Shown here piece after piece: positions 9,860 through 21,290 of a DNA stretch of 64,000 nt. The stretch lies in assembly GCA_028023455.1 (NCBI GenBank), contig JAQFVV010012535.1, positions 2,420,001 through 2,484,000 of the forward strand. Reading direction: 5' to 3'. The position numbers and the translations under genes were made by a program. Position 1 is the first letter of the stretch; every line of letters begins with the position of its first letter. This DNA is from Epiperipatus broadwayi. Taxonomy: Eukaryota; Onychophora; Udeonychophora; Euonychophora; Peripatidae. Below the pieces are notes generated by a model. It was not told the DNA's origin and did not search any database. It saw only the letters and a list, made by a program, of their open reading frames with translations.

Positions 9860-12800
9860 ATCTTTATATAATTATACCCAAAATTAATTCCAGATCACAA
9901 CTACCTTAAACAATCTAATGTAATGTAAAGTTCTTAATATTTCTAATTATTTATGTTGCAAACAACAACAGCAATAATAATGCACAACAACTCTTGCATT
10001 ATTATAAAATATTATTCATATGCTATAGTTTACAATTTCATTACTACTGTGGTTTTTGTATTGGCACTAGCTAAAAACATTTTAATGGAAAGCCATAAAA
10101 ACAATTTTCAATTATAATTTGCATACATATAAAATGAAATAACATCCAATCCCAGTGCTGCAAATATTTTTTATTGAATTGATTACTATACCTTATAAAA
10201 AATAACCAATCACTCTGCAGGTTAAATGTATTAAAAAACATGTGCCTCATCAGCTGCCTACATTGCTTCCAATCATGTAAACAAATATAGTGTTGGATGG
10301 CCTTCTTGAAAAATACACATTTTTTGTAAAGTGATGGGTCAATATTTTATGCACTGTATGATGGATATATATATATATATATATGCGTGTGTGTGTGTAG
10401 CAGCCATTAATAAATAAATGTGGTGGAATTCTTAGACGAACTAAAGAAAAATAAACAAATATGATATATATAAATTAAGACTTTTTCAAGTAATTACATC
10501 ATAGCCAATTTGCTAAACATTTGATTGTTGGGGAGTAGAGAAATGCTAGTTATTTTTAGCTGTAAGACTAAAGAAGTGTCAATAAAACCTCACTATCCAG
10601 TAGATAGTTCCAGTGAGTAAAGTCTTTGTTTTTTGGAGGACTATTGGAAAAACCTTTTCTGCAGTAGGCTATTTAAATATTATTTTACTATATAATCAAT
10701 TATTTAATTGCAGTAATAAAGATATAAATCATAAAGCAGTAATAAATAAACATTAAATAAAAAAAGGTTGTCATATATATCTAGCATACTTTTAGTATAG
10801 TACTTCCAATGTTTATTTATACACAATGCATATACATACAGTTGCTTCAAAAGTGGTCAGGGACTTCAATAATTTTATCCACAACATTATTTTTTACTCT
10901 GAAGCTAATTCAGATTCAAAAAAATAATTTACAAAGATGCTCCTAATCATTATCGACTCTCTCTGAACATAGATCTGGCTTTGTTTGTATATATATTAGG
11001 TGAACATTTTAAGTGCATTTTAATCCTTCTAGAGAATCAAGATGTAAAAATGTAGAATGTAAAATGATATATATAAACCTAAAATACCAACAGCTGACTG
11101 ATCATTTTTATGTAAATTATGTCATCACATTCTTCATTCTTAAACTTATATCCATAAATATTTCAATAATCCGTTGTCTGACAAGAATATGAATAAGTAG
11201 GAAATAAACGTCTACTCCCTACTCTTATCTATGATTTTAAATAGATAACAAATGCTAGCAATGACAGATGAAGGATTGAAATTAAAATTCTATCTCAGAA
11301 GTATAAATTAATCCAAGATTGGCATTGAAAGGTAACCATTTTTTATAATCTTTCAAACAAATATACAGTATTATATATGTACATAATGTATGTAATAAGC
11401 TTAAAAATTTCATTAGCTAATTGATCAATGATATATAAATTACATCATTTGAACTTTTATTTTTAAATTTAAAAGAAATAGGTTTAGTACTCTGTTTTAT
11501 TTACTTGGCAACACATTGCTGCAATATTTATTGGGCTAACTTTAAGCATGACAGTCGTGGAGACTTAGTTTATACGCACACACACGCACGTGTTTGCCAT
11601 TTTCACACAAAGTAAAGTAATAAAAAGATAAAACTTAAAAAAAAAAAAAAGTGAAAATAATATTTTGGAAATAATACTTTTTTCTCTTAATAAAAAGGTT
11701 TACATTAGGAATTTAAATTTAAAAAAAATTATCAATAAATTAGAAGTTTGTTTTAGAATGGGGGAACTCAGTAGCAATGTGATGCTGGAGATAGAAGAAA
11801 ACAAAAAGATTACAGCTTGACGGAAAATCTTTATTTTTAGGATTTTTTTAGGATCACTTTTTTGTTGACAAAAAACAAAACAAAATAAAACAAACAAACA
11901 AACACAAATCACCAGATAAACTTGATTAAGTTCAACTTTTGGAAGATTTTTGGATCAATGTTAACAACAGATTTTGAAATTAGCATTTTAATGACTGTAT
12001 TTTTTCATTAACATAATAGAACACTTATTTTTATTAGGAAATTTTAGTTCATTTTTTTATATTAGTCAAATCCATTTTTCGAACAATTTGGTTTTAATTT
12101 TTTCACGTTGTTAGATAACTGAAAGCAATATTTTTTCCCCCAATTTTAACAGTTAATACTAAATGTTGTTAATTGCAGATGTTGAATGTAGCATGATAAA
12201 TCTATAAATGTAGATTGAATGCAAGAGAAAAGAATCATGTGTCTGTTTTGTATAGTTACTTTTTAAAATTAAAAAATTATAGACACCAGTCGCTGTATAA
12301 TTGAAGTCACTAAAATATGTACTTTCCAACTTATCAACAGTCCTATAATGTTAAATAAGCGATTTGATTGGGATTGAAACCTCACAATTTTTAAAAATAT
12401 TAAGAGTTACCTTAAATATAAGTTAAAAATGATGTGTGTATAGCAATAAGGTAAAAACAATATTTTTCATTGAAAAAAAAAAGTTCAACCTAAAAAATTA
12501 GCACAACCATTTGGTATGTATTGAGTATTTGCAATCCTGGAATAAAAAGAAAAAAAAAGAATCAAATATAATCTGACTTCAAGGTGGGATGAATCTATAT
12601 TTTTAAATGCTTAACATTACTTGCAAATTTTTTTTAAAAAGAGAAATATTGGTAAAAGTAAAAAAAATATTTGGCAAAATTTTCTTTTATTGTTTTTTAT
12701 AAATTTAAACTATATTTCTAAAAAGAAATCTGAGGTCATAATGTGGTGCTTTTTCATCTTTCTACTATAATGTATTTAAAATTTTGTTACACCATAAAAA

Positions 12801-12940
12801 TGATATGAAACTCATTCTTTAAAGATTTGAAAAATTAGTTGTAATTTAATATGGCACTGGAAATAAACGCTAAGTACTGTCTCAACAATTTATTTGTAAT
12901 ATTCAAATATAAATATATTGTCTATACTGAAAAAAATGTA
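9860..12940. other. AT-rich non-coding stretch
   Basis: Apart from a TA/TG microsatellite near 10368-10399, nothing here was recognised. A short GC-richer open stretch after TTTGTTTTAG at about 11757 reads MGELSSNVMLEIEENKKITA before a stop. It could be a small exon but has no independent support. Confidence 0.5.
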
Positions 12941-12941
12941 A

Positions 12942-13085
12942 TTAGAAGGAATTTGAACTCAGACTTTCAAGCTCCCTATGGCTATCTACTCCATCTTATA
13001 CAACCGATATACATGGCCACATTCATGTGAAAAAGATAAATGATCTCCAATATATATATTTTGTGCTGAACCAGCTCTTATTTGT
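12942..13085. mobile_element. Fragment of the palindromic SINE family
   Basis: The segment starts with ATTTGAACTCAGACTTTC and continues with AAGATAAATGATCTCCAATA and CTGAACCAGC. These match, with divergence, the order of motifs in the composite at 8.2 kb and the copy at 22.1 kb. It ends at about 13085 without the rest of the unit. Reverse-complemented, the leading motif resembles a pol III B box. Confidence 0.55.
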
Positions 13086-13531
13086 CTTTAAATAATCATA
13101 AAATTTCTCAATCTTTAAATTAAAATCTTCAAAGAAATTGCTATTCAATATCTGAACAAAAGGTCTATATCCAAACATGGAAGAAAGAGAAGAGAGAAAA
13201 AAATATATATATATACAGAGAGAGATAAAATCAAGAAAAAAGAGTATTTCAGAAAATATTTATTCTTGAAATAAATTATAAACCTGTTGTTGGCAATAAT
13301 CATTTTTTTAACAGATGCAGTGTAGCAGTGAAAGTCTTTTTCATTTATTTTATAGATATTATATTTTTAATATTTTTCAGTTTTTAGAAATGGCTAAATA
13401 AATTCTTTAATTTTAGTATTAAATTTTCAAAGATATTTTTGCTTTAAAATAAAAAGCCCAAAACAGGCCTTACTGTAATTGTTTTAAACCCAACATTACA
13501 AAAAGAATCTACTTCTATAATAAATTTCTGC

Positions 13532-13619
13532 TGATTTCACTTTTTTTTTCATGTGTCAAAGCATTGGCCAGGAATCAAACCTGGACAACTGCCTGAAAGA
13601 CTTGAGTGATTTCACTTTT
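13532..13619 (-). mobile_element. Second tRNA-Gly-derived SINE copy, 5'-truncated
   Basis: On the minus strand, CAGGCAGTTGTCCAGG and TTTGATTCCTGGCCAATGC correspond to the anticodon 3' side and T arm of tRNA-Gly, followed by TTTGACACATG and a run of A. The unit is bracketed by TGATTTCACTTTT at 13532-13544 and 13607-13619, a 13-base target duplication. It shares head type and tail with the copy at 9.76 kb. Confidence 0.65.
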
Positions 13620-13699
13620 ATCATTAACCTGTAGCCTGCCTCTTAAGAGACCTCTCGTCAACAGTTGACGTCACTCTAATTCCATTATTTTTAATGCTA

Positions 13700-14400
13700 G
13701 GATATTCATTTGACAGTTATTGATTAGGTTTTTAAAAGTTCTGTAAGATGCTGCCCTCTTCTGAGTTATTTTACAAGTAAAAATTCAATAAAATGGCCTC
13801 TAAAGCTAAACAAATAAATAAGCTTGTTGGTAATTGGCTCTCAGCCAGCTCTCAGCCGATAAAGACATTCTGATTGGCTGGAAAGAACAAAGAAACTGCC
13901 TGTTCAAAGAAAATAAAGAAAAACGCTGAGATTTTCATTTCGAATATGATTTAAAGTATTATAAAAGTATATTTTGAGAAATTTAAAATCATTTTCATAA
14001 ACTATACTAAAAAAACAAAATTATTTTAGAAAAATATTGAAGATTTTAGTAAAAATATTTAAGATTTAGCAAAAAAAAATACTTACTTTTCCATAATGTA
14101 AAACTGAAAAAAAAGCATTTATGTCAGCAATTCTTTGTTTGTATGTTCGCTTTTAAATTTGCTGAAATTGAATATTTTATAATAAATAAATAGCAATTTA
14201 TTTTTGAAAGAACTTTCGTTCACTTTCATAACCTGACAAATTATTAATATACTTTTTATAAACGAATCTGAAGTGAATTTAATATTATAGATGAATATAT
14301 TTTAACAATTGGCTTTGTCTTCAGTTTGTGAGTTGGCCAATTAAAAGCTTTGATTTTTACCTCATACAACCAATAATATAATTAGCGGTTTATGGGTTAA
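13700..14400 (+). repeat. Diverged copy of the sequence downstream of the host exons
   Basis: This block aligns with 20590-21290 in the same orientation. Shared strings include GTAAGATGCTGCCCTCT, TATTTTACAAGTAAAAA, CAGCAATTCTTT, TTTCGTTCACTTTCA and ATTATTAATATACTTTTTA. Identity is clearly lower than that of the neighbouring 2.25-kb pair, so it is an older duplication. Its left end may include a decayed remnant of the terminal exon at 20533, around AATTCCATTATTTTTAATGCTAGG. Confidence 0.6.
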
Positions 14401-14785
14401 TCTTAATAATTTTTGCCTTAACTTTAATTGCAGAAAAAAATGGGGGAAAATTAACGTAATACTTTAACACTATTATTTTTTTTATTTTTGCTGCTTTTAT
14501 ACATATATTTATTTGAAGTTTTTTCTACTATACTTTTTAAAAACTTTACTGATAGTTACTTAATTAAAATTTTACTGATTAATGTACACTGTATTGTTCA
14601 GTCTGCATGTTATTTTTACATACCTGAATATGATTAGATAAAAATAGTTAAATGTGAAGGTATGCGAATTGGAAATGGACAGACGAATCTACACTTTTGA
14701 TGTTTAATAATGCAATTTAATAAATGTAACAATATTTATTTGTATATTGTAATTTACCTTAATTGAATCTAAATATATATATATA

Positions 14786-14882
14786 TTATAATGATCTGGA
14801 GAAAGGGAGACTAATATCATCTGCACTACAGGGCACCATCTAGACATTTGAACCTAGAAAAATTTATAAACTAGGCAGATAC
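14786..14882 (+). pseudogene. Partial, stop-containing copy of exon A
   Basis: This is the duplicated counterpart of 17764-17860. It begins mid-exon, keeps the donor GTAAGT at 14883, and has a TAG stop at 14841-14843 where the downstream copy has CAG. It cannot encode the protein end proposed for the downstream copy. Confidence 0.5.
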
Positions 14883-15554
14883 GTAAGTCAAAATTTTATT
14901 TTATTTTATTTTATATATTTTGTTTCCGGTCATTAGCCCATTGTCACTAGCTCAATGGAACAGCAGAGATTTATATTTTACCATAAATTCTTATCTAAGA
15001 ATATTTTAAAAAGGAATAAAATAAGCCACTGCCAGTAATTAACATACAAACATTTATTTACGCACATATATATAAAATTTAACATTATTATTTTAGTATG
15101 TTTATTTTAGATTTTAATTTGATTTTAGAATTTAAATTTACATTTTAATTTTTATAATATTATAAGTTTACATTTTAATTAAGTTCGCACAGATAGATTT
15201 ATGAAAGTTTGTTTTATAATGTTGAGTATAGATCGGTTACATAGATTTCACGGTTAAAAATATTTCAAAATAAACGATCAAAATACAAAGTCATTGATAC
15301 CATCAATTGCAGAGGGAAATTTATAAGTAACCCAATAGCATTCATCGTAAGATGCCTGCATTGACACCTATAACTTAAAAGACATCCGAATAAATACATT
15401 TTAGATACTCACCATAAGGTATCATTATTTACCAAATGTCTATATATTTTGATCAAATATGAAAACCAAAACATAATTAACCGATAACGAATTCATGCAA
15501 GCGTCTATATCCAACTTAAATTTAATGCATTTTTATTTAGGGTGTCGAGTATGA

Positions 15555-15737
15555 ATAAACTACATAGATCTGCATTTGAAAAGAAAATATTCTTCCCTGA
15601 TTTAACCTTAGGCAAAAAGTTCGCAGTCAAACCGGCATCAATCCATCTGATACATTTATGTATTCAATGTAGCATGAAAATATGACAACACAAAATACTA
15701 TACTGTCAGGAATGTACATCTGAACAGTAAGTAGAGT
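15555..15737 (+). pseudogene. Interrupted copy of the Cys-containing ORF
   Basis: Counterpart of 18527-18715. A single CGA-to-TGA change (a CpG transition) in ATGAAAATATGAC puts a stop in the middle of the frame. The rest is nearly identical to the intact copy. Confidence 0.4.
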
Positions 15738-16298
15738 TAGAGAAGACATCGTCTCTCCACCAACAGGAATGCTACATCTATTGGCAAATAGAACAATAAA
15801 CAAAAAAACTCCATAGGAATGGATTGCGGTTCTTTGCCGACTTACAAACCCATCCATAGGCAAACAGAAGGTGTGTGGCTTATATATGCAATCTTGCCTG
15901 TAGTGGATCTCATACTACATCTACTAACTACATCAATATATCCAATCCATTGACCTAATTCAACTATGAAACAAATAACCTAAGATTTACCCTTCCCTAA
16001 TATAACTTTACAAATTTATATAGCCATTCACGCCCGACTTAAGTTTAACATTTATGTAATTTAGTCTAACGAAAAACAAAAATCATATTAAAAACTTAAA
16101 AGAACAAAAAAAATAAATAAATGGAAATGATTTTAAAAAAAAATACATCAAATAACATTATTAACATTAATTTATGTTGGTCAGATAGGATTCTATTTGT
16201 ATTATTTACTAAAAGGTTTAGAATTTAGAGTTCTTATTGTTTTCAAATGAATATAAAGTTCTTACGATTTTTAAAATGTCCAGCTTTATCCTTTACAG

Positions 16299-16356
16299 TT
16301 GCTTGCTGTTGTTGGTAATTTTGAACAGGAATTTCCACGCCGTACTGAAGATATTG
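16299..16356 (+). pseudogene. Duplicated copy of exon B
   Basis: The block follows an acceptor in CTTTATCCTTTACAG and ends in ATTG before GTATCC. It is open in the same phase as its counterpart at 19281-19338 and differs in three codons (for example CAG instead of TGG, CGC instead of CAC). With exon A broken upstream it is presumably not used. Confidence 0.4.
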
Positions 16357-17719
16357 GTATCCAGTTAGCCGTTGTTTTTATTTATTCGGAGGTCTTTACT
16401 TGAGCTGGTCCTTAACATAGAAAATGATGTCATTTCTTTCTTTTTTAGCAGAACTGAAGGGATTGAAAAATGCATCTTTTCAATCCTTTCTCCTTCGACT
16501 CTGCACTAACACATATCTGTCCTCTCATAATAACTAATTAATTCTTTTATTTTCAAACCTTTCTTTTTATAATAATTTTGTGGATTAACTCAACATTACG
16601 TCATGATGGTGAAAACCTTTTCGTTGAGGTCCGATTTCCCGATGGATTTCTTTCATTTTCTAAAAGTTTCTATTGTTTTCCTATCTGACCATTGTTTATA
16701 CATTTAAATGCCCAAGGGCTTGTTCACTTGGACTAATTAAAATAATCATTTCCATTTTTCAATAACATTAATTAATTTGTTTTCAAACTTAAAGATATAT
16801 TTTTATCTTTAAAGCTTTACTGAAAATTTAGTTTTAAAATACTTTTTCTTTAATAAAGTTTTCGTTTAATAATTTTTTTTTCATCTGTGCAATTTATATA
16901 TACGAGTTTAAGATAGAATTAATTTTCAATTTTTATGTCGTAAAAAAAAAAAGAAGTTTTTAAATGGGAAATTTTATTTTAATTTCATGTTTAATAATAA
17001 AGAAAAATAATGTAATGGCGTATGTGCCCATTACATATCAGTAAACTTGCTTAAAAAAATAAACAAAAAAAATATTTTACTTAGGGTTAGTAATTACGGT
17101 ACACGATTAACGAAAACATTTACAAAAACATTCAGTTAGTAATTTTTACAAAGATTATATACAAAAAAAAATGTTGACCATCGTTTTCCTAAGGACCATT
17201 TACGTCTACGCCTCCTCCTCCCAAATGTTCTATTTTTTTATACATTTTATTTTTACACATGGCATGACAAGCAAATTTTATAAATTATTTATTTAAGAAG
17301 GTTGCACTGAGGTAAACATGTTTTAAGGAATAATGGGTTTAAACGTGTATATTTGCAGCACAATTATAAATACCACCAACTTATTTATGACTGATTGAAA
17401 TGCATACATAGGGTTACACTGACATAATTCCCAAAGGTACTCATTGTAAGGCACCACATTTCGATCATAAATTTACGTGGCTGTGTGCGCCTATACACGT
17501 TAAAGCATAATATATATTAACAAAAAAAAAACAAAAACATATTAATTGCAACCTTTTGACTTTCTTTTTAACAAAATACAGTTTAAAATTATTTATATCT
17601 TTCCGTTGGTTTTTAATATATGTGCAATTTCTTTCTGGCAGTGCTTTTATAAGATTTAAAGTATACGACTTTATGTAACAGATAAAAATATTTCATTTTG
17701 AAAAAAGAAATTTACTCAG

Positions 17720-17860
17720 GGCCCTGATAGTTTATTAAAGATTGGCCCAAGTTGGGTAGCCAGTTATAATGATCCAGAGAAAGGGAGACTAACATCATCT
17801 GCACTACAGGGCACCATCCAGGCATTTGAACCTAGAAAAATTTATAAAGTAGGCAGATAC
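17720..17860 (+). CDS. Host-gene exon A (internal coding exon, unidentified protein)
   Basis: A 141-base block sits between a good acceptor (TTTACTCAG) and a consensus donor (TAC then GTAAGT) and is open in one frame as exactly 47 codons, so both splice phases are 0. The other two frames contain stops. Composition is protein-like rather than AT-driven: it reads SWVASYNDPEKGR in the middle and EPRKIYKVGRY at the end. I do not recognise the family. It can be joined in phase to the blocks at 19281 and 20533. Upstream exons were not found; the 5' part of the gene may have been lost or displaced by the duplication. Partly duplicated with a stop at 14.8 kb. Exon status is inferred. Confidence 0.5.
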
Positions 17861-18526
17861 GTAAGTCAAAACAAATTTTTTTTTCTATTTTATATATTTT
17901 GTTTCTGGTCATTAGCCCATTGTCACTAGCTCAATGGAACAGCAGAGATTTATATTTTACCATAAATTCTTATCTAAGAATATTTTAAAAAGGAATAAAA
18001 TAAGCCACTGCCAGTAATTAACATACAAACATTTATTTACGCACATATATATAAAATTTAACATTATTATTTTAGTATGTTTATTTTAGATTTTAATTTG
18101 ATTTTAGAATTTAAATTTACATTTTAATTTTTATAATATTATAAGTTTACATTTTAATTAAGTTCACACAGATAGATTTATGAAAGTTTGTTTTATAATG
18201 TTGAGTATAGATCGGTTACATAGATTTCATGGTTAAAAACATTTCAAAATAAACATAAATGATCAAAATACAAAGTCATTGATACCGTCAATTGCAGAGG
18301 GAAATTTATAAGTAACCCAATAGCATTCATCGTAAGATGCCCGCATTGACACCAATAACTAAAAAGACATCCGAATAAATACATTTTAGATACTCACCGT
18401 AAGGTATCATTATTTACTGAATGTCTATATATTTTGATCAAATATGAAAACCAAAACATAATTAACCGATAACGAATTCATGCAAGCGTCTATACCCAAC
18501 TTAAATTTAATGCATTTTTATTTAGG

Positions 18527-18715
18527 GTGTCGAGTATGAATAAACTACATAGATCTGCATTTGAAAAGAAAATATTCTTCCCTGATTTAACCTTAGGCAA
18601 AAAGTTCGCAGTCAAACCGGCATCAATCCATCTGATACATTTATGTATTCAATGTAGCATGAAAATACGACAACACAAAATACTATACTGTCAGGAATGT
18701 ACATCTGAACAGTAA
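18527..18715 (+). other. Small ORF with a paired Cys-x2-Cys pattern
   Basis: A 62-codon frame opens just after an acceptor-like TTTATTTAG at 18525. It contains two Cys pairs, CIQC and CQEC, 12 residues apart. It ends in TAA within GAACAGTAAGT, which is also a good donor context. The paired-Cys spacing recalls zinc-binding ends such as the C-terminal domain of piggyBac-type transposases, but nothing else confirms that. Spliced to exon A in phase 0, the region would instead stop after five codons. It could be an alternative exon, a transposon remnant in the intron or chance. Confidence 0.25.
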
Positions 18716-19280
18716 GTAGAGTTAGAGAAGACATCGTCTCTCCACCAACAGGAATGCTACATCTATTGGCGAGTAGAACAATAAACAAAAAACTCCATAG
18801 GAATGGATTGCGGTTCTTTGCCGACTTACAAACCCATCCATAGGCAAACAGAAGGTGTGTGGTGTATATATGCAATCTTGCCTGTAGTGGATCTCATACT
18901 ACATCTACTAACTACATCAATATATCCAATCCATTGACCTAATTCAACTATGAAACAAATAACCTAAGATTTACCCTCCCCTAATATAACTTTACAAATT
19001 TATATAGCCATTAATGCCTGACTTAAGTTTAACATTTATGTAATTTAGTCTAACAAAAAACAAAAATCATATTAAAAACTTAAAAGAACAAAAAAATAAA
19101 TAAATGGAAATGATTTAAAAAAAAATACATCAAATAACATTATTAACATTAATTTATGTTGGTCAGATAGGATTCTATTTGTATTATTTACTAAAACATT
19201 TAGAATTTAGAGTTCTTATTGTTTTCAAATGAATATAAAGTTCTTATGATTTTTAAAACGTCCAGCTTTATCCTTTACAG

Positions 19281-19338
19281 TTGCTTGCCATTGTTGGTAA
19301 TTTTGAATGGGAATTCCCACACCGTACTGAAGATATTG
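19281..19338 (+). CDS. Host-gene exon B (internal coding exon)
   Basis: A 58-base block follows a strong acceptor (CTTTATCCTTTACAG) and ends at ATTG before GTATCT. It starts in phase 0, matching the end of exon A, and leaves one base, matching the two bases that open exon C. The peptide contains GNFEWEFPHRTEDI. The donor is acceptable but not strong; read without splicing, the frame stops at TAG four bases after the GT. Duplicated at 16299-16356. Confidence 0.42.
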
Positions 19339-20060
19339 GTATCTAGTTAGCCGTTGTTTTTATTTATCCGGAGGTCTTTACTTGAGCTGGTCCTTAATGT
19401 AGAAAATGATGTCATTTGTCTTTCTTTTTTAGCATAACTGAAGGGATTGAAGAGTGCATCTTTTCAATCCCGTCTCCTTCAAATCCGCACTAACACATAT
19501 CTGTCCTCTCATAATAACTAATTAATTCTTTTATTTTTAAACCTTTCCTTTTATAATAATTTTGTGGATTAACTCAACATTACATCATGATGGTGAAAAC
19601 CTTTTCGTTGAGGTCTGATTTCCCGATGGATTTCTTTCATTTGCTAAAAGTTTCTATTGTTTTCCTATCTGACCATTGTTTATACATTTAAATGCCCAAG
19701 GGCTTGTTCACTTGGACTAATTAAAACAATCATTTCCATTTTTCAATAACATTAATTAATTTGTTTTTAAACTTAAAGATATATTTTTAACTTTAAATCT
19801 TTACTGAAAATTTAGTTTTAAAATACTTTTTCTTTAATAAAGTTTTTGTTTAATAATTTTTTTTTCATCTCTTGCGATTTATATATACGAGTTTAAGATA
19901 GAATTAATTTTCAATTTTTATGTCTAAAAAAAAAAGAAAATTTTAAATGTGAACTTTTTATTTTAATTTCATGTTTAATAATAAAGAAAAATAATGTAAC
20001 GGTGTATGTGCCCATTATAATATATATATATATTTAAAACTAGATGTTTACTTACAAATA

Positions 20061-20252
20061 TCATAGATGCCCTATAAGAGCATAGCAAACATAAATCCCT
20101 TTTCCAAGGTTCAGGAACATAATCTTTGGGTTATGCTTTCCATGATGTATTTTTGTGCTTTTATAAAGTGCAGTCATTCTTTCAAGAACTAGCATCCATG
20201 ATTGACTATTCTTAGTTTTTATATCTTTGAATCTATTGCTCTTTAGGATCAA
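20061..20252 (-). other. Minus-strand coding-like ORF, unidentified
   Basis: An open frame of about 70 codons (63 from the first Met) lies in the intron between exons B and C on the opposite strand. It is less AT-biased than neighbouring spurious ORFs and reads WMLVLERMTALYKSTKIHHG in the middle. A consensus donor (TTTGTAAGT on the minus strand) lies just past its stop. I recognise no family motif. It may be a fragment of a transposon protein or of a processed gene. Confidence 0.25.
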
Positions 20253-20532
20253 ATTGATTAATCCATCTAAGACTCATACCTTATTTTAATTATTTAAAAA
20301 TATTGTTTAATTAAGTCATTAATTATTTTTTTTACATTAAAATAACAAACACGTTTTTATCAATGAAAATAACTTCTGGTGTCCATATAGCACGGTTAAA
20401 CTGAACTATTAAATAATAATACTTATTTTAATTATTAATATCACATTTCTATTTCATTTTTACTCAGCATTCAGTGTGGTATTTTTTAGTTTAACTAATT
20501 TTAAATATCAATATTAACCTATTTTTCAATAG

Positions 20533-20606
20533 ACATGGTTAAAAATGTGATGGACTTTGACGAACTTTTCATCATTGAAATCCCAGCAATTTTAGAGCTA
20601 CGATAA
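20533..20606 (+). CDS. Host-gene exon C (terminal coding exon)
   Basis: After an acceptor in CTATTTTTCAATAG the block opens with AC, completing the codon begun by the last base of exon B, then runs 23 codons to TAA at 20604-20606. It contains MDFDELFIIEIPAILELR. A+B+C would encode a 90-residue C-terminal segment without internal stop. The sequence right after the stop begins the block repeated at 13.7 kb, consistent with an older duplication of the gene's 3' end. Protein family unknown. Confidence 0.42.
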
Positions 20607-21290
20607 AGATTTTACCGTCATTCGAGAGATTATAAAAAGTTCGGTAAGATGCTGCCCTCTCGTGAATTATTTTACAAGTAAAAAATCAACAAAACTGTCA
20701 ATTAAGGTCAAATAAAGATGGAAGGTGGGCTTATCTTAAATCTGATTTGCTATTAAATTTCGACAACAAAGAAAATCTCTTGTCAATAAAAAAATCATTA
20801 TGATTTCTTTTGTATCATTTCGAAAGCGATAGACTAATGTTTTAGACCATTATAATAAGTATTTTTTGCCATCTAAATTATTTTGATAAAATATGCTAAA
20901 AATAAAATTATTATAGAAAAATATATAAGATTTTAATAAAAATTATTTATTTTTTGGGAATGTAAAACTGAAAAAATGATTTATTTTTAGGAATGTAAAA
21001 CTGAGAAAGATAATCAATTACGTCAGCAATTCTTTTTAATTGGTTACTAACTTTCATTTTTAAATTTGCTGCTATTGAATATTTCTATAATAAATAAATA
21101 GAAATTTATTTTTGAAAAAACTTTCGTTCACTTTCAAACCCTGATAAATTATTAATATACTTTTTACAAACGAAACTAAAGTGGATATAATATTAAAAGA
21201 TGAATATATTTTGACAATTGAGTTTGTAACTTGACCAATTAAACATTTAGAGATTTTTCCCACTTGGCCAATAAAAAATCAGCTATTAAT
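20607..21290 (+). repeat. 3' flank repeated at 13.7-14.4 kb
   Basis: Downstream counterpart of 13700-14400, starting directly after the terminal exon. It may contain the 3' untranslated region of the host gene. Within it, GGAATGTAAAACTGA occurs twice about 35 bases apart. Confidence 0.55.

Larger units (their letters stand above)
14788..17035 (+). repeat. Upstream copy of a 2.25-kb direct duplication
   Basis: The block matches 17767-20018 almost base for base in the same orientation, with scattered substitutions and small indels. The left breakpoint falls inside what is an exon in the downstream copy; the right breakpoint falls at GTGCCCATTA in the following intron. The copy thus holds part of exon A, all of exon B and the intron between, but lacks the start of exon A and exon C. 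I see no terminal repeats or target duplication, so tandem segmental duplication fits better than transposition. Confidence 0.85.
17767..20018 (+). repeat. Downstream copy of the 2.25-kb direct duplication
   Basis: Matches 14788-17035. This copy continues exon A to its acceptor on the left and leads to exon C on the right, so it lies in the more complete gene context and is likely the source. A 0.7-kb gap of unrelated sequence (17036-17719) separates the copies. Confidence 0.85.

Noticed and set aside
13985-14110. Minus-strand 17-bp microexon flanked by TTTTTTCAG and GTAAGT at about 14090
   Set aside because: Signals arise in poly-A/T sequence; the diverged copy at 20.95 kb lacks the donor.
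18612-18875. 87-codon hydrophobic minus-strand ORF, also present in the upstream duplicate at 15.6-15.9 kb
   Set aside because: The two copies differ by a one-base indel that changes the N-terminal half, so the frame is not conserved; it overlaps a better plus-strand frame.
14788-20018. The 2.25-kb repeat pair as a DNA transposon or Helitron
   Set aside because: No terminal inverted repeats, no TC...CTRR ends, no target duplication; one breakpoint lies inside an exon.
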